Shown one piece after another: positions 40,839 through 52,145 of a DNA stretch of 64,000 nt (position 1 is its first letter; each line of letters opens with the position of its first letter). This DNA comes from Neoscytalidium dimidiatum. Its lineage: Eukaryota; Ascomycota; Dothideomycetes; Botryosphaeriales; Botryosphaeriaceae. The position numbers and the translations under genes are program-made. The notes beneath the pieces were generated by a model that saw only the letters and a list, made by a program, of their open reading frames with translations, had not been told where the DNA came from and ran no database searches. The stretch is taken from NCBI GenBank assembly GCA_037367355.1, contig CM074699.1, positions 558,001 to 622,000 on the forward strand. The letters are read 5' to 3'.

Positions 40839-41648
40839 ATGCCAGCGCGCAACCTTCCACACTACCACAACCGGCGGCATTCCTGGCCCCCCTTCTCGAC
40901 GCGCCACCTCCTCTCCGTCGCGCCCGTGCACTTCCACCTGCACCCGACCGGCAACGCCAACGCCAACAAGAAGCGCGCGGCGTCGCTCTCGCCCCCTCCT
41001 CCGTCGACGGCGGCAAGAAGGAGAGGCGGTGTGTCGTCACCACCGCCGGCCGCCGCGCTGCCTGACATCGACGACGACCCGTTCGCGCACTTCCTCAGCC
41101 CGATGAGTGAGGAGGACAACCCGTTCGACAACCTGGCCTTCTCGGCCGGCATCATCATCTCCGACGTCGGCGGCGGCGGCGGCGGCGGCGGCGGCGACGC
41201 CGAGGACAGGAAGGACAGGCTGAGGAACAAGCTGGCGCGGCGCTGGGCCAAGTACGTCGCCAAGTACCACAACTCGGGAAGCAGCAGCAGCAGGGACAGA
41301 CTGGGCAACGTGGTCGAGGACGATATGGAAAGGGAAGAGGGGGAGGAAGACGAGGGGCGAAAGGGCGAGGGGATGGCAGTGGACGAGGGCTACATGAGCG
41401 AAGAGACGGCGACGCCCGTCCACGTCAAGAAGGCGCGGCGGCCGGGCCCCGAGCCGCTGGCGCCGTACCGGACGGTCGTGAGGGAGCCGACGCGGGGGCG
41501 GGCGCAGGACCTGGTGGACGGGCGGATGAGGAAGAAGCGGAAGTTCCGCCATTCGTGGAGGGCCCCCGACCAGGACCTGTTCACCGTCGTGGAGGAAGGG
41601 GAGGGTGTCGTCGATTCCGAGATTGAGCAGCGCTATTTCTCGGCGTGA
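40839..41648 (+). CDS. Uncharacterised nuclear-type protein with RHSWRAPDQDLFTV motif
   Basis: Intronless, 269 aa, no signal peptide or membrane helix. The order of visible parts is as follows. A His/Arg-rich N-terminus comes first. A Pro/Ser/Arg-rich stretch follows, then an acidic block (DIDDDPFAHF, SEEDNPFDNLAF) and a glycine run at about 111-119 encoded by a GGC repeat. Next are a basic helix (RLRNKLARRWAKYVAKYH), an acidic EEGEEDEG stretch and a basic RKKRKF signal. The conserved-looking C-terminal motif RHSWRAPDQDLFTV lies at 237-250. I have seen similar RHSWR-EPS-DLFTV motifs in hypothetical proteins of other filamentous ascomycetes. The A/C-rich leader and start context support the first ATG. 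Function is unknown; the charge pattern suggests a nuclear or protein-binding role. Confidence 0.75.
   Translation: MPARNLPHYHNRRHSWPPFSTRHLLSVAPVHFHLHPTGNANANKKRAASLSPPPPSTAARRRGGVSSPPPAAALPDIDDDPFAHFLSPMSEEDNPFDNLAFSAGIIISDVGGGGGGGGGDAEDRKDRLRNKLARRWAKYVAKYHNSGSSSSRDRLGNVVEDDMEREEGEEDEGRKGEGMAVDEGYMSEETATPVHVKKARRPGPEPLAPYRTVVREPTRGRAQDLVDGRMRKKRKFRHSWRAPDQDLFTVVEEGEGVVDSEIEQRYFSA
41169..41195. repeat. (GGC)9 microsatellite inside a coding region
   Basis: A trinucleotide run within the 40839 gene, encoding polyglycine in the coding frame. Length changes in steps of three would keep the frame. Confidence 0.8.
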
Positions 41649-44600
41649 ATGACAGGAGGCGAGAGGCTAGAATGCGTACAAGTAAGCATTATTTTTTTTT
41701 TCCTCCCAGCAACGCTTGCTGTCATTGGTGTGGTAGACTGACATGGATTGATTTTCTAGACTGTTTATGCGAGCGCCGTGAATGGCTGCGTTCCTTCTGT
41801 CCGATTCATATCCGAGGTCGCCAAAAGATATCCAGTCCGTGTGATTGGCAACAATCCTCGTCCACCACGCAGGAGATGGGGGCGCGGACAGGCTTCCTTC
41901 GATCTCTACAACAGCAACAGACCATACATTGCTTTTCATCGACGGAAGACTCTTCTGCATGGGGACGATGCTGCGTCCAGGGATTGCAATATCTCCTGGA
42001 TGGTCTCTTCCATTGGCCCCGAGGCCTCGATTGCGTCCTGGACGTCCGCTGTGCATTAGTTCACCACGACCAGACGCACTGCGGGAGTGCGGGCCGTGTT
42101 TAGCGCGTTCAGCACCGTGGCTGTGATGGCAACGATTGTGTCTGCAGCTATTGTTCTTTTGCAAGTCGTTCGGCGGGTGGCTATGGTTAGCGGCGGGTGT
42201 GGGGCGCTGAGATGCGTATCGATCTTTCTTGGTACTGTCATCTCGGCCGCTAGTCGACTTCGTTGCTTCTTCGATAGTGGACAGGGTAGCTGCCACTTCA
42301 TCGGCGTAGTGGTCACGTAGGGCCGCAGGTCTGTTTGACAATAGGATATTAGTAGCTTGTCTCAACGTGGTCTAGAATGCATAGTCGTTTACGCCGCGGA
42401 TGCGAGATCTGAGAACCCGGTGACCGGTGCTGCAGCGGCAGGCGTTCCTGTAGGCTGGGAGGTAGTGCGCATGGCTTGTGGGCGCAGATGTAGGCAATGG
42501 ATGACGCGGTGTGTGAGACGCCACAGCCAGCGAGGCTTCCGCTGCTCGCTGCAGGCCGCCTTGAGCAGGGCGTCAATTCTGTCGGTGCTGGCGTCTCTGC
42601 GGGTGGACTGTCGGGCCCCAGCCAGAAAGCCCAGATCGTGCATCCGTCCGCAGCCCATGCCTCCTTGTTGCTCGGTGGCCACGAACGGAGTCGGCGGGAA
42701 GGCAGCCGAGGCGGGTCTTGAGGAAATAGCCCTTCTCGAGCTGCAACGAGGGCCGGGAATCCATGCCAGTGGAGCTGGAGATGAAATGAAACAGTTTCAA
42801 TTGAGGATACTTTGAGTAACGAGGGACCAGACCACTAGCCGCCCGAGTTAGGCAGGGCTGCGCTCGATTGGCCAGACGGGGCGCGGTCTCACGGGGAGGA
42901 ATGGACGAGCGTGGGTTGGCCAGGAACAGGCTGTTGGGCGCGCAAGGGTGCTGGGGCGATGGTGGTGACGGACACATGGAGCGGTTTTAGGCGTGCAGGG
43001 CTTTTCGGGCGCCTTCCAGAAGCAGAGGCGTGCAGGCGCGGCACGGGCGGCGGACAGGCGCGGCAGTGGAGCTGGGAGCATTGGAGACACAGATGGAATC
43101 CTCGTATTACGGCGGGAGCCAGCTGCCTGGGGCGCATGTTTCCAGCACGACGGGCATGCTGGGCCCAGCCACCAGGCCACGGAGCGATCGGCGCGGCCCT
43201 GCGGCGCTCCACGATCGCCCAACCCGGTGGGCCCTCGCGGTCGCCCGCCTCTTGAACTGCCCATCTTGCATCGGATATCTTAGATCTGGCGGGCCCACTG
43301 CCACGGAAGGGGGTCAGCATCGAGGTTGCATGCTCCGCGCCACGCGCCTCGTGGCTCGCCCCAGCTGCAGCAATGCGCAATCGTGGCAGCGTGCCGTGCC
43401 ATGCATGCGACCATTCTGGCGAGTCACCGCGACCAGAGCAGAAGTGTCGCCTCAAAGTTCCATCGCCGTCCTAACCATCTGAGTCCAATAGCGCAAGGGC
43501 GCGCGCCTTTCGAGCACCTTGGCGGCGAGTGTCTGCTGCGAGAGCTGACCGAAGCGTGAGAGCCGACTATAAAGCTGGCCGTGGGCCTCGAGAGCAGCGA
43601 GGAGCAGCAACAGCGAGCAGCAACAGCGAGCAGCAACAACAGCAGTAGTAGCTCTGCGGTCGACAGCGTCCTACTCTCGTCCGTCGTTGGATCAGTCACA
43701 TTTCCTGCCCTCAGCCCGCCGGCACGCTGCAGACTGCATCCGTGGCCGTGGTCACCATCAGCACCCGCGCCCGCACCCGCATCGCCGCTTCGGCTATCGC
43801 ACCTTAAGGTTGGTCCCGCCGTTCCGCCCAGCGCTAGCCCCTTTGGACCGACCATCCATCAAGCCGGCCGGGGTGCCTGTCCAGTGCAGACGTCAAGGGC
43901 GGGGTCCAGCGGCCCGCCTGCTGGTCTTCGAAGGCGTTGCTGATGGTCGTTCGTCCAGACTCCAGACTCCAGATCCGCAGGCGTCAGTGCTTCAGCACTC
44001 ATTCCATCTCGGGCTGCAGCAGATCCCACAGGCCCCTGCAGGCCGCGAACAAAAAGAACCGTGAAGGCGGAAGTCGATCCGCATACGGCGCGAATCTCCC
44101 GGTGTAACGTGTGACTGGCCATCAGGAGCGTGAAGACGGACGTCATTTGCGACCGTTGTCGTACAAACCAGATAAGCAGCTCGTACGCGAACCACGCGAT
44201 CAATCTTCATCAGCGCACGGCCAGCGAGCCGCGAGGACGGGCATTGGTGGACTGGCGAGGAAGGCTGCAGCGCAACCCGAGGTCGTGTTGTCGAGCTGGG
44301 GGTCGACGCAGAGGTGAGCTCAATTCAATTTCGCTACGCTTCAGAGACGCACCTACCCTGTCAAATCCCGGCTCCCACCTGGCGCATTGCGACATGTCTT
44401 GAGAGCATGCGGCGCACGCAAGGTGCCGCCGTGCGGCTGCCCGTGCATGCACGCGCTCTCGTCCCCTGGCGTCGGGCTTTGGCCCTTCATCCGGCACGCC
44501 GTTTCAAGACTGCTCGCTTCGCACTGTCCCCAGATCTTGCGTCGTGAGCCGTTGACGGCGCGCTCGTGGCCGCAGCTAGCCTAGCGCGCGCATGAGCACA

Positions 44601-45022
44601 GGAATGCTGCGCCCAACACTCCCATCCGTACGATGCCGTCAAACCCCGCTCCAGCGCGGCCGCCGGATCCAATGGCAGGGCCTGCTCGCCGTGAGATTAA
44701 GGATCTCCCGCCGTCGAAGAAGTCCTTTTTCGACTTCGCCGGCGGCCTCGTTGCATGGCTGCCCATCCTTTTGCGGCGCTGAATCGCGGCACGGTCGTCG
44801 CCTCGATGCTATATCTTCTGGCTCGGGCGCAGCCTCGCGGCTTAGATCGCCGAGGCTGAGACGCATCGGCGCCTTAGCTGGGCTTCTTCTTTTTCGGACG
44901 ATGGACATGTTTTCTTTTGCGCGGGCCATCTTCCAGTCTCTCCTCAAACAGCAGCATGCAGTCGCCATTGGTCGCCCATCTCTTGATTTTGCTAATACCT
45001 TCCAGAAGCACTTTGCCGTCAG
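41649..45022. other. Gene-free stretch upstream of the velvet-like gene
   Basis: No gene is firmly supported. There is a TATA-like CTATAAAG near 43567, followed at 43602-43644 by a GAGCAGCAACAGC repeat. A 49-codon open frame (44633-44782) has a plausible composition and is discussed as a finding. The GC-rich portion at 42.8-44.6 kb gives many meaningless long frames. Confidence 0.45.
43602..43644. repeat. GAGCAGCAACAGC tandem repeat
   Basis: Two perfect 13-bp units and a third altered unit ending in CAACAACAGCAG, seen directly. Confidence 0.75.
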
Positions 45023-45799
45023 ATGCCCAGAGGGAGACGCCGCAGAAGAAATATCAGCGACGCCAGTGCCTCTTCCAGAGTATCGACTAGATCATCGTCC
45101 GGACAAGGGACCAACTCTCACGGCCCGTCCGGAAACCTTTTAAGACGTTCAAGCCGCATCGCAGAACGCTCTTCCACTGCAGAACCCAACTCCTCTCCGA
45201 ACACAGACGAAACAATGGCTTACGTTGCTCGCCGCACGCAAACGAACGACAATCTTGGTGCCCGGGTGGTCGAGGACGTGGGCCGTCGACGAATCCGGGT
45301 CGACGGCGAGAATGCTGGAATGCGGACTCTGAACACGCGCGTTCGGGAGCAGTCCATCCAAAACTCTGTGGGCCGCGCAGGCACATACGACGCTTCGGGC
45401 TACGTCATGGATGTCGTTGCTCAACCCCCCAGAAGTGCCCGGCCCGGCCAGGCCCTGAGGGCCACCGTTACCGTCCGGCTTCGGCGCTCCCATGCCGCTC
45501 CTGACAGCGACTTGGAGGAGGGCCGCCTCTTGGTGGTCGCCACCCTCGTTACCAGGGGCGCAGATGGGGCTGATGTCCCTGTCGGACCCGACGCGTTGAC
45601 GGGACCCAGGCTGTTCGACAACATCCACCTCGTCGAGGACGAGTCCGAGGACGTGGTTGGATACGCTTCATTCCCGGATCTTGCCATCAGGCACGAAGGG
45701 ATGTACAAGATCCGCATCGCGCTGATCAGAGTCAACGGCACGCACGGAGAGACTATGCAAATTGTGGATACGCAGTCGATCGTTGTCGGCAGGAATTGA
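45023..45799 (+). CDS. Divergent velvet-domain protein
   Basis: 258 aa, read as a single exon. Residues 1-130 are disordered, with a strongly basic start (MPRGRRRRRN) that could be a nuclear signal and many Ser/Arg/Asn residues. Residues of about 131-258 resemble the velvet fold. YVMDVVAQPPRSARPG corresponds to the velvet start where classical members have QQP-RARACG. A region with LTGPRLFDNIHLVED corresponds to the mid-domain segment, and GYASFPDLAIRHEGMYKIRIALI to the highly conserved FPDLSVR-EG-YRL core. The classical CG-EKDRRPIDPPP block is absent, so this is not VeA, VelB, VosA or VelC, but a shorter velvet-like factor. Known velvet proteins are DNA-binding regulators of development and secondary metabolism. 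The start could lie further upstream if an unseen intron exists. Confidence 0.72.
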   Translation: MPRGRRRRRNISDASASSRVSTRSSSGQGTNSHGPSGNLLRRSSRIAERSSTAEPNSSPNTDETMAYVARRTQTNDNLGARVVEDVGRRRIRVDGENAGMRTLNTRVREQSIQNSVGRAGTYDASGYVMDVVAQPPRSARPGQALRATVTVRLRRSHAAPDSDLEEGRLLVVATLVTRGADGADVPVGPDALTGPRLFDNIHLVEDESEDVVGYASFPDLAIRHEGMYKIRIALIRVNGTHGETMQIVDTQSIVVGRN

Positions 45800-47179
45800 T
45801 TTGTGCGACCAAACGGTAAGTGCCTTGTCGGAAGCCTTGTGGAGCCTCGGCTGACCATCTCAAGGAATGGGTAATGGAGTCGGTTTGGTGTCCACTGAGT
45901 CAACGGGTTTGGGGGCATTTTCCTTCTTGGGTACCGTTGCTGGGTCGTCTATTGCCATTTTTTTTTTTTCAGGGAGTTGTACGATGGGTAGCTGGAGCGG
46001 TATATTGTTCGGTGGCATAACTGTACTCCTGGGGAAGGGCGGTAACTTTGGGGCAACATTATCGGCTCAACGTTTAACGGGAATAGAATTCCAGTGCGAC
46101 AATCTTAAGACAACGCTGTCATTTTAATTGGCTGTTCGCGTTTAGTTCCCCTTGTCAATTCGTCTGAGAAGCGGACTTCGCGAAAAGTCGATACTTCGAG
46201 TTAGCAGGTCTGTGTGACAGAGCCGAGTAACCAATGGGTCGATGGGCCGTCTTGCAGGAATACGAAAGCATCTGCGCCCCCGGATCCTAGGGGGAGAGTT
46301 GGTGGAGCATCGGAGCGAGTCGCTCTCACGTAATCGAGCGAGGAGTGGTAGGCAGCTGAGTACCAGACTCAACAAGCATATGCCAGCTTCATCGGAAAGG
46401 TGGTTGCAGGACCCTGCGTACGATGGTCTGCTCATTGGCCAGAGCTGGTTCTCGCGGAAGCGGGAAGGCGGGTCTAGCCAGGCGCCCGGACGGGTGGGCA
46501 GATAGCGTGGAGGTCATCGCTGAGGACAAGAAAAAGCAGAAAGGCGTCGTAATCGTGAGGTGGGGGGAGCAGAAGGGACGATGAGAGCAACGGACGGGAC
46601 GAGTCGGAAATCTTGGAAGCTGGCCATGACGCACATCTCACGTGCGCCTGTGCTACAACACCATTTCGATTGCATCGGCCTAGAACCAGTCGTCAACTTT
46701 TCATCGTAGGTTCATCACGTCCTCCTTTGACAGGACCCGCCATGCTGTGCTCAATGACCAAGTCTCAAGTGGCCGTGGTGCAGACCGTCGGACAGTTGTT
46801 CAGGCGGCTCGCGGTTCAACGGGAGCAGCCAGGCGCGGGATAGATTCAGACTGATGCGAGTCAGACGGTGGGCTCAGGAGCTGAGACGTCTGCCCATTTA
46901 TCTATCTGTTGGGGATTGTCCGCACATCCGGGCAGGCACCGCTTCACTTTACGCGCCGTCTCGTTCGGACATCGGGAGACACAAAGCGGGGCTGCTGTGC
47001 TTCGTTGGACCCTTGCGGGGTAGCTTCTCCATCCGACTCCATTCTGCCGCCTCTTCATCGAGCGCTTCTCATTTTCATTTTCTACTTCTCAAATCCATAT
47101 CAATTGCCCTCTGTCTCTACGTATCCCGATTTTCGAGTCTCAATTGCTCAGTCGTCGCTCGCATTCAGCAACCGACGCT
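45800..47179. other. Intergenic region, velvet-like gene to OsmC gene
   Basis: No gene is seen. The last 150 bases before 47180 are CT-rich, as expected for the OsmC-like gene's promoter and leader. Confidence 0.5.
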
Positions 47180-47788
47180 ATGTCCGACGCTGCAACCGCC
47201 CTCCGTGCCAAACAGGCGCCACTGAAAGAATCCTATCGCTCAGATCCCTCCGCCGCTCTCGTCACCCTCAAGTCATCCGGCACGCTGGACAGCTCCTCCA
47301 TCACCTGCAAGCTCTCTACTGGCGCCGCCGTCGCGCAAGCCCAATCCAAAATTGCTGGGCTACACCCGCGCGCCGGCGGCGACGATCCGGCCATATCGGG
47401 CGAGCTCTGCAGCGGCGACATGTTGCTCGAAGCATTGGTCGCCTGTGCCGGCGTAACCCTCAAGGCTGTGGCCACCGCCCTCGCCATTCCGCTCAAAGGC
47501 GGCACCGTGTTCGCCGAGGGCGATCTCGACTTCCGCGGCACCATGGGCGTGGATCGTGAGGCACCGGTTGGCTTCAAGGCAATCAGATTGGGCTTCGACA
47601 TTCGGCTGGATGGAGAGCTCGGGGAAGACGGAGATACTAAGATAGAGAAGCTTGGAAAGTTGACGGAGAGGTATTGCGTTGTGTTGCAGACCATTGCAAA
47701 GAAACCCGAAATCAGCGTTAAGGTGACCGGGAGCAGCGAGACCGAGGGTGGCATTGAGAAGGGCTACGCATGGGGCCAAAAGATATAA
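47180..47788 (+). CDS. OsmC/Ohr-family protein
   Basis: Intronless, 202 aa. The OsmC/Ohr family comprises small thiol-dependent peroxidases that reduce organic hydroperoxides. The two redox cysteines of the family can be placed at Cys89 in ALVACAGVTLKA, on the central helix, and Cys166 in ERYCVVLQTI. The strand-rich segments FAEGDLDFRGTMG and GFKAIRLGFDIRLDG between them match the fold. There is no targeting sequence that I can see, so it is probably cytosolic. The ATG at 47180 (MSDAATALRAKQ) is the first in the frame with a leader-like upstream sequence. It is close to the F-box gene but unrelated in function. Confidence 0.88.
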   Translation: MSDAATALRAKQAPLKESYRSDPSAALVTLKSSGTLDSSSITCKLSTGAAVAQAQSKIAGLHPRAGGDDPAISGELCSGDMLLEALVACAGVTLKAVATALAIPLKGGTVFAEGDLDFRGTMGVDREAPVGFKAIRLGFDIRLDGELGEDGDTKIEKLGKLTERYCVVLQTIAKKPEISVKVTGSSETEGGIEKGYAWGQKI

Positions 47789-48143
47789 ATGATTTCCATG
47801 CAATATTCCCAGGATCGTGTACATACACATACAGCAACAATTCTCCAACAGGGACGAATCCGGATGAATGTCGGACAGAGCTGAGCCGTACCGACATGCT
47901 TAAAGCTGCTGCCTAGCTACAGCACAACATTTAACAGGCACATATAATGTCCCTCTACTCCTATCCTATGCCATATGCCTTCATCTCGCACCACACAGCT
48001 CGCGAGCTGCGAACCGTGGCCAGCAACAATAGAAATCATCACCAAAACCTCCAAAGGAAAAAGGGAATAAAAACAAAACACAACCTCCACCACGCATCAT
48101 ATCCATCACCATCTTCAACCCCCAACACCAAAAAAAAAAAATA
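47789..48143. other. Short intergenic region, OsmC gene to F-box gene
   Basis: 355 bases. The final 120 are A/C-rich with an A run just before the start codon, forming the F-box gene's leader. No other feature is seen. Confidence 0.55.
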
Positions 48144-48842
48144 ATGTCCGAAACCAATGAACCCTCCCCCGCCACCACCGCCGTCCTCCACACCACCGAG
48201 CTCCTCGAGCTCATCCTACTCTCCCTCGCGGCCACCGCCGGCCCGCGCGCCTTCCTCGCCTCCATCCCGCGCGTCTGCCGCCGCTGGCGCGCCACCCTCG
48301 CCGCGTCCCTGCCCCTCCGCCGCGCCCTCTTCCTCGCCCCCGTCCCGGACCGCGGCGCCCTCCGCCCGCTCAACCCGCCCGGCCAAGCCCCAGCCAACCA
48401 CTGCGCCGCGGCCGCGCTGCCGCGCGCGCTGCAGCCCGTCGTCAACGACGGCCTGGCGAGGCGGTTCCGGCTGGGCCGGTTCGACGAGCCGGACGCGGAG
48501 TACGATGGCGGGTACATGCCGATGGTGTCGATGCGGTGGCTGGACGAGCTTCGGGGTGAGTGGTTGCTGCGGCGCGAGGGTGATGGGGAGAAGGGGGAGG
48601 GGGAGAAGAGCGGCAGCGGGGGTGGCGGGTGCGAGCCGTCGTGGAGGAAGATGCTGATCACGCAGCCGCCGCCGCGGCGCGTCGAGATCTTGTTGTTTGG
48701 CACGAACATGTTCCAGAGCGTCAAGGAGTGGGTCGAGTGCGAGGAGGGCGTCACGTTGGGCTTGCTGCACGACAAGTGCCAGGGGTTGGCTGGGGGCCGC
48801 GATTGGCAGAAGAGGAGCATGGGGTGGTACTTTGAGCTTTGA
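48144..48842 (+). CDS. F-box domain protein
   Basis: Intronless, 232 aa. An F-box-like motif occupies about residues 14-60: TTELLELILLSLA, then RVCRRWRATLAASLPLRRALFLAP. This matches the many fungal F-box proteins with a CRRWR core followed by an LRRALFL helix. F-box proteins recruit substrates to SCF ubiquitin ligases through Skp1. The remainder has no recognisable repeat; it includes MVSMRWLDELRGEW, a Gly/Glu/Lys-rich low-complexity loop (about 147-163), SWRKMLITQPP and a C-terminal GVTLGLLHDKC segment. Those blocks recur in this fungal-specific family. The substrate is unknown. It is convergent with the minus-strand propeller gene, with 133 bases between the stop codons. Confidence 0.82.
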   Translation: MSETNEPSPATTAVLHTTELLELILLSLAATAGPRAFLASIPRVCRRWRATLAASLPLRRALFLAPVPDRGALRPLNPPGQAPANHCAAAALPRALQPVVNDGLARRFRLGRFDEPDAEYDGGYMPMVSMRWLDELRGEWLLRREGDGEKGEGEKSGSGGGGCEPSWRKMLITQPPPRRVEILLFGTNMFQSVKEWVECEEGVTLGLLHDKCQGLAGGRDWQKRSMGWYFEL

Positions 48843-48975
48843 TAAGGGTCATAGGGAGGCTTGTGTGGCAGGAGCGGCTGGATGTTGTCGAAGGAAACGG
48901 AGAAGTATAATTTGAAGACTGAGCTAGGATACAATCGAACGGGACCTTTTTCGGGTCTCTTCTTCTTCTCTTTAC

Positions 48976-50011
48976 TCAGAGGGACAGGGCCACGAGCTTC
49001 CCGCCCTCGGTGTATGTACCGTTGATCGGGGCCGCCTGGCCACCACCGGTCGTCACGTAGAGGATGCCGCTGTCACGGCTTCCCCTTCCGAACTGCGCGG
49101 AGGTGGCGCCGATGACAGTAGTCGAGGTCAGGCTGCCCGCAACAGTCTCGACCTGGCCATCTAGTGTGACCTTCAGAATCTGGTTCTCGAAGCCATCAGC
49201 GGCGTATGCCACTCCTTGCTCAGTAATCGCAAAGTCATCGGCGTACACGTTCCTGCCGAGAACTTCGTATGGACCGACAGCCTTGCCAGAAGTCGAGTCG
49301 ACAGCAACGCGGCAGTAGAGCTTGGCAAACAAATTCAGGTAATATAGGTAACCGTTGAAGAGTCTGATGCCGTTGATTCCGATGGGGATGGTAGCGTTGG
49401 ACGGAGGCTTCATGGTATCGTCCTGAAGTACGACGGAGTAGTCTCCGGTTTGGACATCGACCTTATAGACGACGCCTGCCGTGGAATCCGAAACGAGCAC
49501 CGATTGTGAGTTCCTAACGGCAGGTCATCACGTGTTAGTTTCTTGGCTGGGATGAAACGTGCGCTTGTCTTGCTTACAGGGTGGTCATCCCGTTTAGGAA
49601 GGTAGCCTCGGGGATGGCGGCGACTTGGGTGGCCTTGGCCTCAGATCCGCTGAGGTCGATTTGCCAGACACCGAACGACTCGTCCATGACTTCGAACGTG
49701 GAAAGGGAGAAGTTGCCGGTAACGACGGTGAAGACATCGGTTGAGACTTCTGAAATACCAAAAACGCTGGTATAACCAGGGAAGTTGTGGATAAGCTTGG
49801 GAGAGGAGGCGTTCGAGGTAGGGTTTATCTCGTAGGTCTCGGGGCGGTCGACCAGGTTGACGAGGATGTTTCCATTTTGACGGACCGCGAGATTCTCAAC
49901 CCACGTACCAGCGGCAAATTGGTAGACGGTACGTGCGCTAGCATCCCTTGTGGCAAGATTCGATGCCACAGCAGAGGTAAGGAGAGAGGAGAGAAGGGTA
50001 AAGGACTTCAT
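48976..50011 (-). CDS. Secreted SMP-30/NHL-like beta-propeller protein
   Basis: 323 aa from two minus-strand exons, 50011-49578 and 49513-48976, with a 64-nt intron (GTAAGC to TTAG). A signal peptide (MKSFTLLSSLLTSAVAS) supports the ATG at 50011 over an in-frame ATG 33 bases upstream. The body is a series of short beta-blades: WVENLAVRQNGNILVNLVDRPE, FGISEVSTDVFTVVTGNFS, VYKVDVQTGDYSVV, GINGIRLFNGYLYYLN, YADDFAITEQGVAYAADGFEN and a Gly-rich last blade. Many fungal secondary-metabolite regions contain such SMP-30/gluconolactonase-like secreted proteins, but no biosynthetic enzyme lies next to this one. The activity is unknown; a lactonase or a binding role is possible. Confidence 0.85.
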
Positions 50012-52145
50012 TTTGTGAAAGTAGTGAGGAAAGGAGTTCAGCATTCAATTTTGAAATAGCTTAAAGGAAACGCCGGAGGTATTTCAGTATAAGTAGTGCC
50101 ATGAGGAGACCCGCGTAGCTCACAATCAGCGGCTGAAAGGCCCCTCGGAGCGGCGATGCCTGGAGTAAATGTCTGGGCTTCTTCGCCCCGTGGCTGCGGG
50201 ACGGGGAGTCGCCACTTTGGCACGGAAGACCGCCATTCGGGTGGTCCGCAGTGAACAGGCGAGTCTCAGCGCTTCCACTTTTGCCCACTTTGGCTAAAGG
50301 CTGCGACGGCGATTACCGTAAAAAGAGATTGTACGCAACCAACCAAAACAGTTACAGGGCGTATACAGGGAAGACAAAATAATCAAGTGGGGTTTCTGCA
50401 TGCAAGTTGTATGAGTAACATCGCTGCATATGCTCTGTGACTGAAGCAGAGAATATCTTGCTTCAAGACCATATTGACAGCTGCAGAGCTCGAAGTCAAC
50501 CAAACACGGCAGTGGGCGTTTTACGTACGACATCGGAGGATTGAAACACCATCGGAAATAAGTGTGGGGGCACAGGAGACTAGCCGCCCCTTGCGCGCGA
50601 CCACGCGAGCAGCAGCTTCCCCTTGGACATTCTGAAGGTCTTTGCAGCGGCCAGAATGCAGAAGAGCTTTAGGGTGATGATGGTGCGGTCATGGGCGGTG
50701 GTGCCGGAGTCCAACAGAAAGAGACGATGGGACTGGGTAACCAATCACGTGGACGTACACGTAAGCGGAGCCGATCTGCGAAAGAGATACGCTCGTCCGA
50801 TTCCCGGCCGTATCCGGAGATCTCGCGTCGCTGCACCAACCACACCTTCAGAGTACCCAGTAAACAGTCAACACTTGACAACTCAGCACTCCCCGCAGTG
50901 CGCGACTCAGCTCCTTGGCTTGGGCCACTATCACCGCTGTCGCCGTGCTCTGCGATCTCCGCATCCTGGAAGCGATCGTCTCTGGAGATGGGCCGAACGC
51001 GACTCGCGGCATAGCATTGGCCTGTCGCCCGACGCTGCCTCCTGCCAAGGGGAAAAGCAGATGCCCAACATACGAGGACCCTTCTGTCTCAGCAATGTGA
51101 GGCGTGCTGATTGATTGGCCCACAGGTCTCTTGCATTTTCAGCTGCCTTTACATGGTTCTTCTCGCTATGTCTACCTCGCCAGTACAGCAGGTGATATCA
51201 CAAGGCTCGGGATGCTGAGGGAGCATGGCATGCAACGTAAAACGACGACTTCCACAGCCCGGTTTCTGTCGTGCATCACCGCATTCCGTGCATTAGTTCT
51301 GCAGACGGTGCCTCACCTGTGGCTTCGGCTTTGCTTTCTCGGGCCGAGCTTCAGGAACAGGCGGACGCCCCATTCTAGAAGCCGGCTGTTCCTGGCGAGC
51401 GCTCGCCAACCTTTAGGTTATCCAGGGTCCGACGACAAGCCTTCCTAGGCATCGTAGGGTCTCCACGCCACTTCAGCCGTCGGCCGAATTCAGCCTCGTT
51501 TTTCTTTGCTTGGGTTCGCCGGCTTCCTTTTTGCTGGCTCCCGTTTTTGGCGTGCTGAATGACGTACCAGCCAAGCCCTGAAACGCCTCCAGCATCTTTC
51601 GATCCTGCACCAGAAACCAGCCGCACCAGGCATACGCTTGTAAACCTTTACTTCTCTGTTCCCTACCTCTCCAATGGCCAAGCAAGACAGTCGACCCACC
51701 TTCAATGCGCCCGTACCCTGCACGCTCCGCCCGAGCGCAATGCTGTCGAGGATGCCCATGCTCTATAACACCGGCCACCCGTTTGCTGTGGTAACAACTC
51801 AAAAACAGTCTCTTCAATTTTGCCGATCACTCGTACGCGAGATACATGCCTCAGGAAGGACGAGTTGCTGTAGTGATTGAAGTCTGTGACCGTCACTGGA
51901 GGCTGGCAGCTATTAAAGGAGATGGCTGTCTGTGAAGCCATAAATCCTCAAATAACTTGAACCACAAACTCTTCAGCAAATCACTGGAACACACGCTCCA
52001 ATATATCCTATATTTGCGTCATTTCACCGCCACTTTAGAATCCTGCAGTCAACTCCAGCCAATCGTGAGTGGGAAGCGCTTGGCTAAGCAGGCTGACAAG
52101 TGAACAGAAACCCATCCTACATAAATCATCTACCGCTCTCTCGCC
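50012..52145. other. Gene-free stretch between propeller gene and aquaporin
   Basis: Holds the promoter of the minus-strand propeller gene on the left and that of the aquaporin on the right. No gene is seen between them; open frames are short and without recognisable similarity. Confidence 0.5.

Noticed and set aside
44592..45143. 183-codon frame overlapping the start of the velvet-like gene
   Set aside because: It runs in a different frame from the velvet-like coding region, has Arg/Ser-rich random composition and ends inside that gene.
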